A DNA stretch of 30,638 nt from UBA5500 sp023622465 (GTDB taxonomy: Bacteria; Bacillota; UBA994; UBA5500), in NCBI GenBank assembly GCA_023622465.1, contig JAMNZE010000117.1:1-30638 (forward strand). Reading direction: 5' to 3'. The notes beneath the pieces are model-generated. The model had not been told where the DNA came from and searched no databases. It saw nothing but the letters and a program-made list of their open reading frames with translations. Below, piece by piece: positions 14,975 through 22,527 of the stretch (within the stretch, counting starts at the first letter, position 1; each line of letters starts with the position of its first letter). The position numbers were made by a program, and so were the translations under genes.

Positions 14975-15415
14975 ATGATATACTTACTATTAGCATTGGT
15001 AATTTGGGTCTTAGATCGCCTATCAAAAGTTTGGGTGGTGCGGTCCCTACCCCTTGGGGCCAGTCGCCCGCTGCTGGGACATTGGTTGCGCTTAACCCAC
15101 GTCCGCAACACGGGCGCTGCCTTCGGCCTCTTCCATGGGCACACCCTGCTCTTGGCAATTTTTAGCCTAGGGCTTTTTGTAGGATTGTTCCTTTGGCGCG
15201 AACACTTGCGCCTATTAGGACCTTGGGGCCACTTTGCCCTAGCTCTGCTTGTGGGTGGCGCATTAGGCAATCTGTTTGACCGGCTTGTTTACGGCTATGT
15301 GATTGATTTTATTGATGTTAGGGTCTGGCCGGTGTTTAATGTGGCCGATAGCGCATTGGTGGTGGGGACTTTGCTCTTGCTGGTAATTCTATGGCGGCAG
15401 GAACTTGGGAATTAG
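14975..15415 (+). CDS. lspA: Lipoprotein signal peptidase (signal peptidase II)
   Basis: This 146-residue membrane aspartic protease removes signal peptides from prolipoproteins after diacylglyceryl transfer. Four hydrophobic segments lie at about residues 1-15, 49-68, 75-100 and 122-142. The conserved boxes are VIWVLDRLSKVW, HVRNTGAAFG, GGALGNLFDRL with catalytic Asp102, and VFNVADSALV with catalytic Asp125. ATG 14975 follows SD TAGGAGGA (14957-14964). The rluD-like gene starts 2 bp later, the usual lspA-rluD pair. One likely substrate in the window is the thioredoxin-like lipoprotein at 27618-28187. Confidence 0.96.
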   Translation: MIYLLLALVIWVLDRLSKVWVVRSLPLGASRPLLGHWLRLTHVRNTGAAFGLFHGHTLLLAIFSLGLFVGLFLWREHLRLLGPWGHFALALLVGGALGNLFDRLVYGYVIDFIDVRVWPVFNVADSALVVGTLLLLVILWRQELGN

Positions 15416-15417
15416 CC

Positions 15418-16371
15418 ATGCAGGAGTATCGTTTCCATGTGGCTGCGGATGCAGGCGGCCAGCGTCTCGATTCCTGGCTAACGGCCCAGGATTTAGAACT
15501 ATCCCGGTCCCAGATACAACGGCTAATTGGCGAGGGGCGGGTGCAAGTGGATGGACTCCATGTGGACAAGAGCAGCCATCGTTTGCGCGGCGGCGAGGAG
15601 GTAATTATCACCGTTCCTCCGCCCCGCCCTTTGGAAGTAGTGGCAGAGCAGATCCCCCTCACCATCGTTTATGAGGATGCTTACCTGGCTGTGATTAATA
15701 AACCCCAAGGGATGGTCACCCATCCGGGCCCCGGCAACTATAGTGGTACTTTGGTCAATGCCTTACTTTACCATATGAGCGATTTGTCGGGCATTAATGG
15801 TGTATTACGGCCGGGGATTGTGCATCGCCTAGACAAGGACACATCCGGGTTGTTGGTGGTGGCTAAGAATGACTTGGCCCACCAGCGGCTGGCAGCGCAA
15901 TTGAAGGCTAGACAGGTGGAGCGGGGCTACTTGGCTTTGGTGCACGGAAATATTAAACAGGAGCGAGGAACTATAAATGCACCGATTGCCCGCCATCCAG
16001 TTTTGCGCAAGCAGATGGCTGTAATAGCCACCGGACGGGAAGCTATCACCCATTATCAAGTGAGAGAACGTTTTGGTGATTACACCTTGGTTGAATTACA
16101 GTTAGAAACGGGACGCACCCATCAGATCCGCGTGCACATGGCCCATCTGGGCCATCCGGTGGTGGGTGACCCGGTTTATGGCCCCAAGAAGGTGGCTTTT
16201 AATCTCAGTGGGCAGTTGTTGCATGCGTGGCGCCTAGGCTTTTCGCATCCTATTACCCAGGAAATAATGAGGTTTTCAGCCGATATCCCTCCCCATTTTC
16301 AAAAGGTTTTAGACAGATTGCGTCAAGGACTTACAACTGTTGACAAGAATAGTGGTCACCTGTTAATCTAA
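15418..16371 (+). CDS. RluA/RluD family 23S rRNA pseudouridine synthase
   Basis: This 317-residue enzyme isomerises uridine to pseudouridine in structured RNA. An S4 domain (about residues 14-60, QRLDSWLTAQDLELSRSQIQRLI) precedes the catalytic domain with LAVINKPQGMVTHPG. The active-site motif GIVHRLDKDTSGLLVVAKN contains catalytic Asp139, and GRTHQIRVHMAHLGHPVVGD follows. ATG 15418 gives the usual start and lies 2 bp after lspA. The in-frame ATG 15391 would overlap lspA by 25 bp. SD strength is modest in both cases. The best-known substrates are U1911, U1915 and U1917 of 23S rRNA (RluD), but RluA-like specificity cannot be excluded from sequence alone, so no symbol is given. The pyr promoter lies in its 3' end. 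Confidence 0.93.
   Translation: MQEYRFHVAADAGGQRLDSWLTAQDLELSRSQIQRLIGEGRVQVDGLHVDKSSHRLRGGEEVIITVPPPRPLEVVAEQIPLTIVYEDAYLAVINKPQGMVTHPGPGNYSGTLVNALLYHMSDLSGINGVLRPGIVHRLDKDTSGLLVVAKNDLAHQRLAAQLKARQVERGYLALVHGNIKQERGTINAPIARHPVLRKQMAVIATGREAITHYQVRERFGDYTLVELQLETGRTHQIRVHMAHLGHPVVGDPVYGPKKVAFNLSGQLLHAWRLGFSHPITQEIMRFSADIPPHFQKVLDRLRQGLTTVDKNSGHLLI
16340..16369 (+). promoter_or_regulatory. Candidate sigma-A promoter of the pyr operon
   Basis: A perfect -35 TTGACA (16340-16345) lies 18 bp from TAATCT (16364-16369), which has the three most conserved -10 bases and an extended TG at 16361-16362. It overlaps the end of the rluD-like gene. A start near 16376 would place the whole PyrR leader in the transcript. 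The -10 is weak. Confidence 0.45.
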
Positions 16372-16388
16372 GCGGAGAACCCTTTAAG

Positions 16389-16474
16389 TTAGTCCTGCGA
16401 GACTAGCAAGGAGTACGCCCATTAGTTTACCAGGGCCTTCCTGTATCTATCTTGCAGGAAGGCCCTTAATTTTT
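16389..16474 (+). promoter_or_regulatory. PyrR-dependent attenuator leader of the pyr operon
   Basis: AGTCCTGCGAGACT at 16391-16404 forms a short stem (AGTC/GACT) with the six-base loop CTGCGA. It matches the PyrR binding-loop consensus ARUCCNGNGAGGYU except for one base. It is followed by GCAAGG, as in Bacillus leaders. Downstream, arms 16432-16443 and 16455-16466 (AGGGCCTTCCTG/CAGGAAGGCCCT) form a strong 12-bp terminator with T residues at 16470-16474. When UMP is high, PyrR is expected to hold the binding loop and let the terminator form. The antiterminator pairing was not worked out in full. Confidence 0.82.
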
Positions 16475-16503
16475 GCCTAAAGGGGCAGCAAGGAGGTAAA
16501 AAT

Positions 16504-17058
16504 ATGCAAGGTTATCGAGAGAAAACCCGACTGCTGGACGAACGCGCCATACAGCGGGCCCTCACCCGAATTGCTCATGAAATTATTGAGCGCAATAAGG
16601 GGACGGAGGACCTGGTGCTGGTTGGTATTCGCACCCGGGGTATACCGCTGGCCGAACGATTAGCCAAAAACATTGAACGGATTGAAGGGAAGGCGGTCTT
16701 GGTAGGTAACCTGGACATTACTTCTTACCGAGATGACCTGGATCGCTTGCAAGAACGGGTAACGGTCCACCCCAGTGAGCTGCCGGTGAGCATTGTGGAC
16801 AAGATAGTTGTGTTAGTAGATGACGTGCTTTATACCGGGCGCACTGTCCGGGCAGCGCTGGATGCTCTAATTGATGTGGGGCGGCCCCGACTCATTCAAC
16901 TGGCGGTTTTAGTAGACCGGGGTCATCGGGAACTGCCCATTCGTGCCGATTACGTGGGTAAGAATGTGCCCACCTCCCGGCGGGAGCAAATTGCGGTGCG
17001 CATTAAAGAAATTGACGGTAAGGACGAAGTCGTGATTCTGGAGAAAAGCCAACAGTAG
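16504..17058 (+). CDS. pyrR: Bifunctional pyr operon attenuator / uracil phosphoribosyltransferase PyrR
   Basis: This 184-residue type I phosphoribosyltransferase fold binds UMP or UTP and the pyr mRNA loop, and can make UMP from uracil and PRPP. Visible hallmarks are RALTRIAHEIIERNKG, the LVGIRTRGIPLAERLA segment, LDITSYRDDL, and the PRPP motif VVLVDDVLYTGRTVRAALDAL. The late VDRGHRELPIRADYVGKNVPTS is also typical. ATG 16504 has SD AAGGAGGT (16490-16497). As the first gene of the operon it sits directly behind its own RNA target, so it is probably autoregulated. Confidence 0.97.
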   Translation: MQGYREKTRLLDERAIQRALTRIAHEIIERNKGTEDLVLVGIRTRGIPLAERLAKNIERIEGKAVLVGNLDITSYRDDLDRLQERVTVHPSELPVSIVDKIVVLVDDVLYTGRTVRAALDALIDVGRPRLIQLAVLVDRGHRELPIRADYVGKNVPTSRREQIAVRIKEIDGKDEVVILEKSQQ

Positions 17059-17082
17059 TGGAAAGAGGGAAGGGGAAAGACT

Positions 17083-18375
17083 ATGCAGAAGCCATATGAG
17101 CCAGTGCCATTCGCACGGTTGTTGCCGCTAGGTATTCAACATGTTTTCGCCATGTTTGGGGCCACCGTTCTGGTGCCCATGTTGACCGGTCTCGACACGT
17201 CCACCGCCCTGTTTACCTCGGGCCTGGGCACATTGGTTTTTCAGCTGATCACCGGCGGTCAAGTACCGGCCTACCTGGGTTCTTCCTTTGCTTTCATTGC
17301 TCCTATCATTGCGGCCAGCAATGAGTATGGGGTAGCCGCCGCATTGGCCGGATGTTTTGTGGCCGGTCTGGTGTATGTGGTCATGGCTGCTATTTTGGCC
17401 CGCGTTGGTATCGGTTTTATTGACCGACTCTTCCCGCCAGTGGTTGTGGGGCCGGTAATTATGACTATCGGGCTAGGGTTGGCCGGCACGGCCAAAGACA
17501 TGTCGGCGGTGCATCTGCCTACGGCCATATTTACTTTGCTGGTGGTAATTTTAATAAGTCATTTCGGCAAAGGGATGGCTAAAATTATCCCCATTCTGTT
17601 AGGCATCATCGCTGGCTATGCCTTCGCCCTAGTTGTTAACTGGCGTTCCCCCGAATTAGGGCTCTTTATCAATAGCCAAGGGGAGAATCTCTTTCAGATA
17701 CTAAAAGAGACCCCTTGGACCCCGGCTTTGCCTGCCTATTTGCAGAAAGTCCTCACCGGTCATCCCGATAGTCTTTTAAATCCGGCCAATTGGGACCCAG
17801 CTGCCATCATGATGATAGCTCCGGTGGCAATCGTGACCATGATAGAGCATCTAGGCGATGTCTTGACCATTGGGCGCACTACAGGGAGAGACTTCTTAGC
17901 CAGTCCCGGTTTGCATCGTACCTTGGCCGGTGACGGTATCGCCACGTCCCTAGCGGCCTTCTTTGGTGGCCCTCCCAACACCACCTATGGTGAGAACGTG
18001 GGTGTATTGGCTCTAACTGGTGTCCATAACCCGATTATCGTACAAGTGGCAGCCATCTTTGTAATCATCTTTAGCCTATTTCCTAAAGTGGGCGCCCTCA
18101 TCAGCACTGTACCGGAGCCCGTAATGGGTGGTGTGACCATTTTGCTTTTCGGCATGATAGCGGCTGTGGGCATTCGGACTTTGGTGGAAAAGCAGGTGGA
18201 CTTAAGCGACAGTCGCAACCTGATAATTGTCAGCACCGTGCTCGTACTGGGAATCAGCGGGCTGGAGATTTTCAAACTCAGCGGTATGGGTCTGGGAGCT
18301 GTTGCCGGCGTGCTTTTGAACCTACTCTTGCCTCAACGTTCTCCTGAGAAGGCGGTAAAAACTCATGGAGAGTAG
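17083..18375 (+). CDS. uraA: Uracil/xanthine permease family transporter (uracil permease)
   Basis: This 430-residue membrane protein has about 14 hydrophobic segments and belongs to the NCS2 (nucleobase:cation symporter 2) family. The family motif QVPAYLGSSFAFI lies at residues 60-72. The second signature FGGPPNTTYGENVGVLALTGV is present in the C-terminal half, with VAIVTMIEHLGDVLTIG before it. Location in a PyrR-controlled operon between pyrR and pyrC supports uracil as substrate; xanthine or other bases cannot be excluded by sequence. ATG 17083 has an SD (GGAAAGAGGGAAGGGG) upstream. The 3' end overlaps pyrC by 11 nt. Confidence 0.94.
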   Translation: MQKPYEPVPFARLLPLGIQHVFAMFGATVLVPMLTGLDTSTALFTSGLGTLVFQLITGGQVPAYLGSSFAFIAPIIAASNEYGVAAALAGCFVAGLVYVVMAAILARVGIGFIDRLFPPVVVGPVIMTIGLGLAGTAKDMSAVHLPTAIFTLLVVILISHFGKGMAKIIPILLGIIAGYAFALVVNWRSPELGLFINSQGENLFQILKETPWTPALPAYLQKVLTGHPDSLLNPANWDPAAIMMIAPVAIVTMIEHLGDVLTIGRTTGRDFLASPGLHRTLAGDGIATSLAAFFGGPPNTTYGENVGVLALTGVHNPIIVQVAAIFVIIFSLFPKVGALISTVPEPVMGGVTILLFGMIAAVGIRTLVEKQVDLSDSRNLIIVSTVLVLGISGLEIFKLSGMGLGAVAGVLLNLLLPQRSPEKAVKTHGE

Positions 18376-19657
18376 TAGCGGAAAAATTTTCTTTCGTAAC
18401 GGTTGGTTGGCCGATGTGGAGCAGGGACGCTTGGTGCGGGGGGAATTATTAGTAGAAGGTGATCGAATTGCTGCCATTGCCCCCCAGATTTCCTGCCCAG
18501 CTGCACAGATAATCGATTTAGCCGATAAAATTTTGGCCCCTGGCTTTATCGATTTACATACCCACTTACGGGAGCCGGGCTATGAGTACAAAGAGACGAT
18601 AGCCAGCGGTGCCCAGGCGGCCGCTGCCGGCGGCTTTACTACCATCGCCTGCATGCCGAATACTAACCCACCCTTAGATACACCGGAAAGGGTGGTTTGG
18701 GTCAAGGAGCAGGCTAGGGCAACTAGCGTTGTTAAGGTCTTGCCCATAGGAGCCATATCGTTAGAGCAGGCCGGTAGGCAAACTACCGATTTTGAAGGGC
18801 TACAAGCCAGCGGTGCCGTTGCCTTCTCCGACGATGGGCGGGGGGTTATGAGTAGCCGAGTGATGCTGGAGGCCTTACAAGCATCGCGGCGCCTGTCGGT
18901 ACCGATCATGGCCCATGAAGAGGATGGGGAACTGGCGGGCTCGGGCAGCATTAACGCCGGCCCCATCAGTGAACAGTTGGGCGACCCGGGTATTCCGGCC
19001 GCTGCCGAGTACACAATGTTGGCCCGGGATCTCTATCTGGCCGAATTAACCGGAGGCCATCTCCATGTCTGCCACGTGAGTGCTGCCGAGTCGGTGAACC
19101 TGATTCGTGCGGCTAAAGCTCGCGGTGTAAAAGTTACAGCAGAGGTTACGCCCCACCATCTACATTTGACCGACAGGGTGGTACCTTCTCTGCTGGGACA
19201 AGCTAAGGTCAATCCTCCGTTACGCAGCGAAGCCGATCGGCAGGCCTTGCTGACCGGAGTAGTGGATGGCACCATCGATATTATCGCCACCGACCACGCT
19301 CCCCATGCCAGCAGGGAAAAGGAGGTGCCCCTTAGCCAAGCCGCCTTCGGGTTCAGTGGTTTGGAAGTGGCCTTTGCCGTGGCCCAAGCAGCTTTAGTGC
19401 ACTCCAGCCTAATGTCACTAGAGAAAATGTTGGCGGCCTTGACCTGTCGGCCGGCAGACATATTAGGGCTGCCTCAAGGCCGTTTAAAGGTGGGGGCACC
19501 CGCTGACTTGGTGGTACTGGACCCCCATAAACGTTGGCGTGTTAGCGCCAATGAATTGAGATCTCAAGGTAAGAACACGCCCTATCTAGACCAGGAGTTG
19601 GTTGGAAAAGTATTGCTCACCATGGTTGATGGCCGTATCGTTTACAGGGAGGGATAG
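18365..19657 (+). CDS. pyrC: Dihydroorotase, class I
   Basis: This 430-residue amidohydrolase cyclises carbamoyl-aspartate to dihydroorotate in pyrimidine synthesis. Metal ligands are seen in DLHTHLREPG (His65, His67), VAFSDDGRG, IMAHEEDGEL, LHVCHVSAAES and the catalytic ATDHAPH (Asp310). GGFTTIACMPNTNP is characteristic of the class I family and distinguishes it from allantoinase in this operon context. ATG 18365 overlaps uraA by 11 nt. The usual neighbour pyrB (aspartate carbamoyltransferase) is not between uraA and pyrC, nor are carA and carB behind it. Confidence 0.95.
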   Translation: MESSSGKIFFRNGWLADVEQGRLVRGELLVEGDRIAAIAPQISCPAAQIIDLADKILAPGFIDLHTHLREPGYEYKETIASGAQAAAAGGFTTIACMPNTNPPLDTPERVVWVKEQARATSVVKVLPIGAISLEQAGRQTTDFEGLQASGAVAFSDDGRGVMSSRVMLEALQASRRLSVPIMAHEEDGELAGSGSINAGPISEQLGDPGIPAAAEYTMLARDLYLAELTGGHLHVCHVSAAESVNLIRAAKARGVKVTAEVTPHHLHLTDRVVPSLLGQAKVNPPLRSEADRQALLTGVVDGTIDIIATDHAPHASREKEVPLSQAAFGFSGLEVAFAVAQAALVHSSLMSLEKMLAALTCRPADILGLPQGRLKVGAPADLVVLDPHKRWRVSANELRSQGKNTPYLDQELVGKVLLTMVDGRIVYREG

Positions 19658-19658
19658 C

Positions 19659-20441
19659 GTGCTTGCGACTGAAAGTGCAGCCGTAGTTAGTAACGAACAA
19701 CTGAACGAGCATACCTGGCTGATGCGCGTCCAGGTGCCTGCGATTGCTCAACGGGTAAAACCGGGGCAATTCGTGCAAGTACGGGTAACCGGCACTTACG
19801 ATCCCTTTTTGCGTACACCCCTAAGTGTTCACGATTGTGATCCAACCCAGGGTACCATTGATTTACTCTACCAAACGGTTGGTACCTCCACCCGGTTGCT
19901 CAGCGAATATACTAAGTCGACCCCCTTAAATATTCTAGGTCCTCTAGGTCGGGGATTCACTCTACCGGCGCCGGCAAGCAATAATTTTGCTCTCCTAGTA
20001 GCCGGCGGGATCGGTATTGCTCCCATGCTGTTGTTGGCCCGTAAACTGGTCGCCAACCAGATCAGCACCCGCTTGCTTTATGGAGCCCGTAGCGTGTCCG
20101 AATTGGTGCGTATTGACGCCTTTGAACGGCTGGGGGTTACGGTTGCTTGTAGCACCGACGATGGTAGTTACGGTATAACTGGCAATGTGGTCGATCTGTT
20201 AGCCGGTTTCTTGCAGTCGGGGGTGGCGGGGGAAATATTCGCCTGCGGTCCTAATCCCATGCTGCGGGCATTACAAGCGCTGGTAAGAGAAAAGAAATTA
20301 TCAGCCCAACTTTCTTTAGAAGCCTATATGGCCTGTGGGTTAGGAGCCTGCCTAGGCTGCGCCGTACCCGTGCCCGGCGGCGGTTATAAACACGTTTGCA
20401 CCGATGGACCAGTCTTTGACGAGAGGGAGGTGCAGCTATAA
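19659..20441 (+). CDS. pyrK: Dihydroorotate dehydrogenase electron transfer subunit
   Basis: This 260-residue subunit carries FAD and a [2Fe-2S] cluster and passes electrons from PyrD to NAD. The FAD domain has the FLRTPLSVHD-type motif near residue 50. The NAD domain has VAGGIGIAPMLLLA, and the C-terminal cluster has Cys226, Cys231, Cys234 and Cys247 (MACGLGACLGC and KHVCTDGPVFD). GTG 19659 with SD GGGAGGG (19647-19653) gives the normal length; the frame is open upstream to 19602, but that part lies in pyrC. Its stop shares one base with the pyrD start (TAATG), so PyrK and PyrD are translated together as the 1B complex. Confidence 0.96.
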   Translation: MLATESAAVVSNEQLNEHTWLMRVQVPAIAQRVKPGQFVQVRVTGTYDPFLRTPLSVHDCDPTQGTIDLLYQTVGTSTRLLSEYTKSTPLNILGPLGRGFTLPAPASNNFALLVAGGIGIAPMLLLARKLVANQISTRLLYGARSVSELVRIDAFERLGVTVACSTDDGSYGITGNVVDLLAGFLQSGVAGEIFACGPNPMLRALQALVREKKLSAQLSLEAYMACGLGACLGCAVPVPGGGYKHVCTDGPVFDEREVQL

Positions 20442-21352
20442 TGGCAGTCGATCTCAGTGTCAATATTGGCAGTCTAAAACTCAAGAACCCGGTCTTAACA
20501 GCTTCTGGCACCTTTGGATACGGGCTTGAATTTAGGAATTTCGGTGACCTAAGCGCCTTAGGGGGAGTAGTAGTCAAGGGCACCACCCTGGAGCCGAGGG
20601 CGGGCAATCCACCCCAAAGAATAGTAGAAACGGCCGCCGGCATGCTCAACTCAATCGGTTTGGAAAACCCGGGAGTAGATCATTTTCTTGCTCATTATCT
20701 ACCCCAGTTGCGCGATCTGGGGGTAACGACTGTTGTTAATTTGGCGGGTAATACGGTGGAAGAGTACTGCCAGTTGGCAGCCCGTTTACAACAGCCGGGA
20801 ATAGCCGCTTTAGAACTCAACATTTCCTGCCCCAATGTGAAGGCTGGCGGTATGGCCTTTGGCACCAGCGAAGCCGCCGTCCATGAGGTGGTGGAGCAAG
20901 TGCGCCGTCACTGCCAGCTGCCGCTAATAGTAAAACTGTCGCCGAATGTTACCGACATTGCCCGCATGGCCCAGGTGGCTGAGGCGGCTGGCGCCGATGC
21001 CATATCTCTGATCAATACCCTGTTAGGTATGGCTGTGGACATCCGTACTCGCCGTCCCGTCCTGGGGAATATGGTGGGCGGATTATCAGGCCCGGCTATT
21101 AAACCTGTCGCCTTACGCATGGTGTGGCAGGTAGCTCAAGCCGTTAAGGTGCCGGTTATCGGTATGGGCGGCATCATGTCGGCGGAAGATGCCATCGAGT
21201 TCTTGTTGTGTGGTGCCAGTGCTGTACAGATTGGAGCGGCCAATTTTGTCGAGCCCACGACGGCTTGGCGGGTGATTGACGGTATAGCCGCCTATCTGGC
21301 TGAGCAGGGCATGACCTCGGTGCAGGAGCTGATCGGCGGTTTGCAGATTTAA
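20441..21352 (+). CDS. pyrD: Dihydroorotate dehydrogenase, class 1B catalytic subunit
   Basis: This 303-residue FMN enzyme oxidises dihydroorotate to orotate. The N-terminal LKLKNPVLTASGTFGYG and the FMN-contacting GGVVVKGTTLEPRAGNP are typical. The catalytic base is Cys130 in LELNISCPNVKAGG, which marks class 1B instead of the serine of class 2. The segment PVIGMGGIMSAEDAIEFLLCGASAVQIGAANF binds phosphate. It is translationally coupled with pyrK and forms the NAD-linked heterotetramer. It is the last gene of the operon. No clear terminator was seen between its stop and the proline T-box region. Confidence 0.96.
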   Translation: MAVDLSVNIGSLKLKNPVLTASGTFGYGLEFRNFGDLSALGGVVVKGTTLEPRAGNPPQRIVETAAGMLNSIGLENPGVDHFLAHYLPQLRDLGVTTVVNLAGNTVEEYCQLAARLQQPGIAALELNISCPNVKAGGMAFGTSEAAVHEVVEQVRRHCQLPLIVKLSPNVTDIARMAQVAEAAGADAISLINTLLGMAVDIRTRRPVLGNMVGGLSGPAIKPVALRMVWQVAQAVKVPVIGMGGIMSAEDAIEFLLCGASAVQIGAANFVEPTTAWRVIDGIAAYLAEQGMTSVQELIGGLQI

Positions 21353-21368
21353 CCTAGGTGTTGGGGAC

Positions 21369-21397
21369 TTGCCCTCTTGCCCAAATTGGTGTATATT
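21369..21397 (+). promoter_or_regulatory. Candidate promoter for the proBA leader
   Basis: TTGCCC (21369-21374) and TATATT (21392-21397) are spaced by 17 bp and match the sigma-A consensus at 4 and 5 of 6 positions. A start near 21404 would precede stem I of the T-box leader by about 27 nt. Confidence 0.42.
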
Positions 21398-21430
21398 TAT
21401 TAACCATAGGCATAGTAATGATTAAATGCA

Positions 21431-21664
21431 AGGACGAGGGCCAGTAGACCCACACCTCTAGGTTACAGAGAGAGGCATTCGTAGGCTGGGAGATGCCTCC
21501 CTAAGTGGGGTTGAACCTACCCTAAGAGCAACCTAGGCTCCAAACCTAGGTCGGTTAGCCGCCGTTATCGGGCCCCGAGTGGGACATCAGTGTCCAATTA
21601 AAGGTGGTACCGCGGAAGTAAGTAAGCTCTTTCGCCCTTTAGAAGAGGGCGAAGGAGCTTTTTT
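21431..21664 (+). promoter_or_regulatory. T-box riboswitch leader, proline-specific (specifier CCU)
   Basis: Between pyrD and proB lies a 338-bp stretch without a gene, most of it a T-box leader. The conserved AAAGGTGGTACCGCG is at 21600-21614, with bulge UGGU (21604-21607), which would pair with an ACCA tRNA end. Stem I is visible: AGGG (21437-21440) pairs with CCCT (21530-21533), AGTA (21443-21446) is the 5' loop side, and the 3' side reads TTGAACCTA. Its CCT at 21526-21528 is a proline codon in the specifier position. GAGGCAT (21472-21478) pairs with ATGCCTC (21493-21499) in the distal arm. The terminator arms are 21625-21638 and 21646-21660, followed by T residues to 21664. Uncharged tRNA-Pro should turn on proB-proA and the proC remnant. 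Confidence 0.93.
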
Positions 21665-21690
21665 GTTATGAAAGGAAAGGTTGTAGCGAC

Positions 21691-22512
21691 ATGAGGTATG
21701 TAGTCAAAATAGGCAGTAGCTCCTTGACCCATCCCGATGGCTCCTTAGCAACAGAAAGGATGTTGCCCTATGTGTCCGGGCTGGCCCAGCTGCGACTGGA
21801 TGGTCAACAGGTGGTGCTGGTTACTTCTGGGGCGGTGGCCGCCGGTTATCGTTTGGCCGGCTTCGTACAGCGCCCCCAGACTTTAATAGAAAAACAAGCG
21901 GCGGCCGCCGTAGGGCAAAGCCAGCTGATACAGGCTTATCATCATTTCTTTGCCCCCTATGGTTTGAATGTGGCCCAATTGCTACTCACAGCCAGCGATC
22001 TAAAAAATGAGGAGCGGAGACAGAACGCGATCAATGTACTCAACTATCTATTACAGCAGCCTATCATCCCTATCGTTAATGAAAACGATACGGTGGCAGT
22101 AGAGGAACTCACCTTTGGAGATAACGATCGGCTGTCGGCTCTGGTGGCAGAGGCTATCGGCATACCCGCCTTGGTGATCATTACCGATACCGATGGTTTA
22201 TATGACCAGAATCCTAATCTGTGTACCACCGCCAGACGCATTGAGCGGGTAGCCGCCTGGGATGACAAGCTGTTGGCCATGGCCAGCGGCAGCAGTGCCC
22301 AAGGTACCGGAGGCATGTATAGCAAATTGCTGGCCGTATCTAAGGTGCTGCGTCGAGGCGGGGTATGCTTTATCGGGCGAGCCCAGACCACCAGTGAATT
22401 CTTAGCTATTTTTTCTGGCCATGGCCAGGGCACCTACTTTGGGGCCGACGATCGCCTTCGCTTATTCTTTAGCAATCCGGATTTTGGGGCCCAGCTGGGA
22501 CCCGTTAGCTAG
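21691..22512 (+). CDS. proB: Glutamate 5-kinase, short form without PUA domain
   Basis: This 273-residue amino-acid kinase phosphorylates glutamate, the first step of proline synthesis. The kinase motifs are VVKIGSSSLTHPDG, QVVLVTSGAVAAG, IIPIVNENDTVAVEELTFGDNDRLSALVA, VIITDTDGLYDQNP and GTGGMYSKLLAVSKVLRRGG. The E. coli and B. subtilis enzymes are about 365 residues with a C-terminal PUA domain; this one stops after the kinase domain, as do many clostridial forms. ATG 21691 follows the T-box terminator directly, with AAAGGAAAGG as a moderate SD. The gene is therefore expected to be switched by proline tRNA charging. Confidence 0.95.
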   Translation: MRYVVKIGSSSLTHPDGSLATERMLPYVSGLAQLRLDGQQVVLVTSGAVAAGYRLAGFVQRPQTLIEKQAAAAVGQSQLIQAYHHFFAPYGLNVAQLLLTASDLKNEERRQNAINVLNYLLQQPIIPIVNENDTVAVEELTFGDNDRLSALVAEAIGIPALVIITDTDGLYDQNPNLCTTARRIERVAAWDDKLLAMASGSSAQGTGGMYSKLLAVSKVLRRGGVCFIGRAQTTSEFLAIFSGHGQGTYFGADDRLRLFFSNPDFGAQLGPVS

Positions 22513-22527
22513 AAGGAGGAACCAAGG

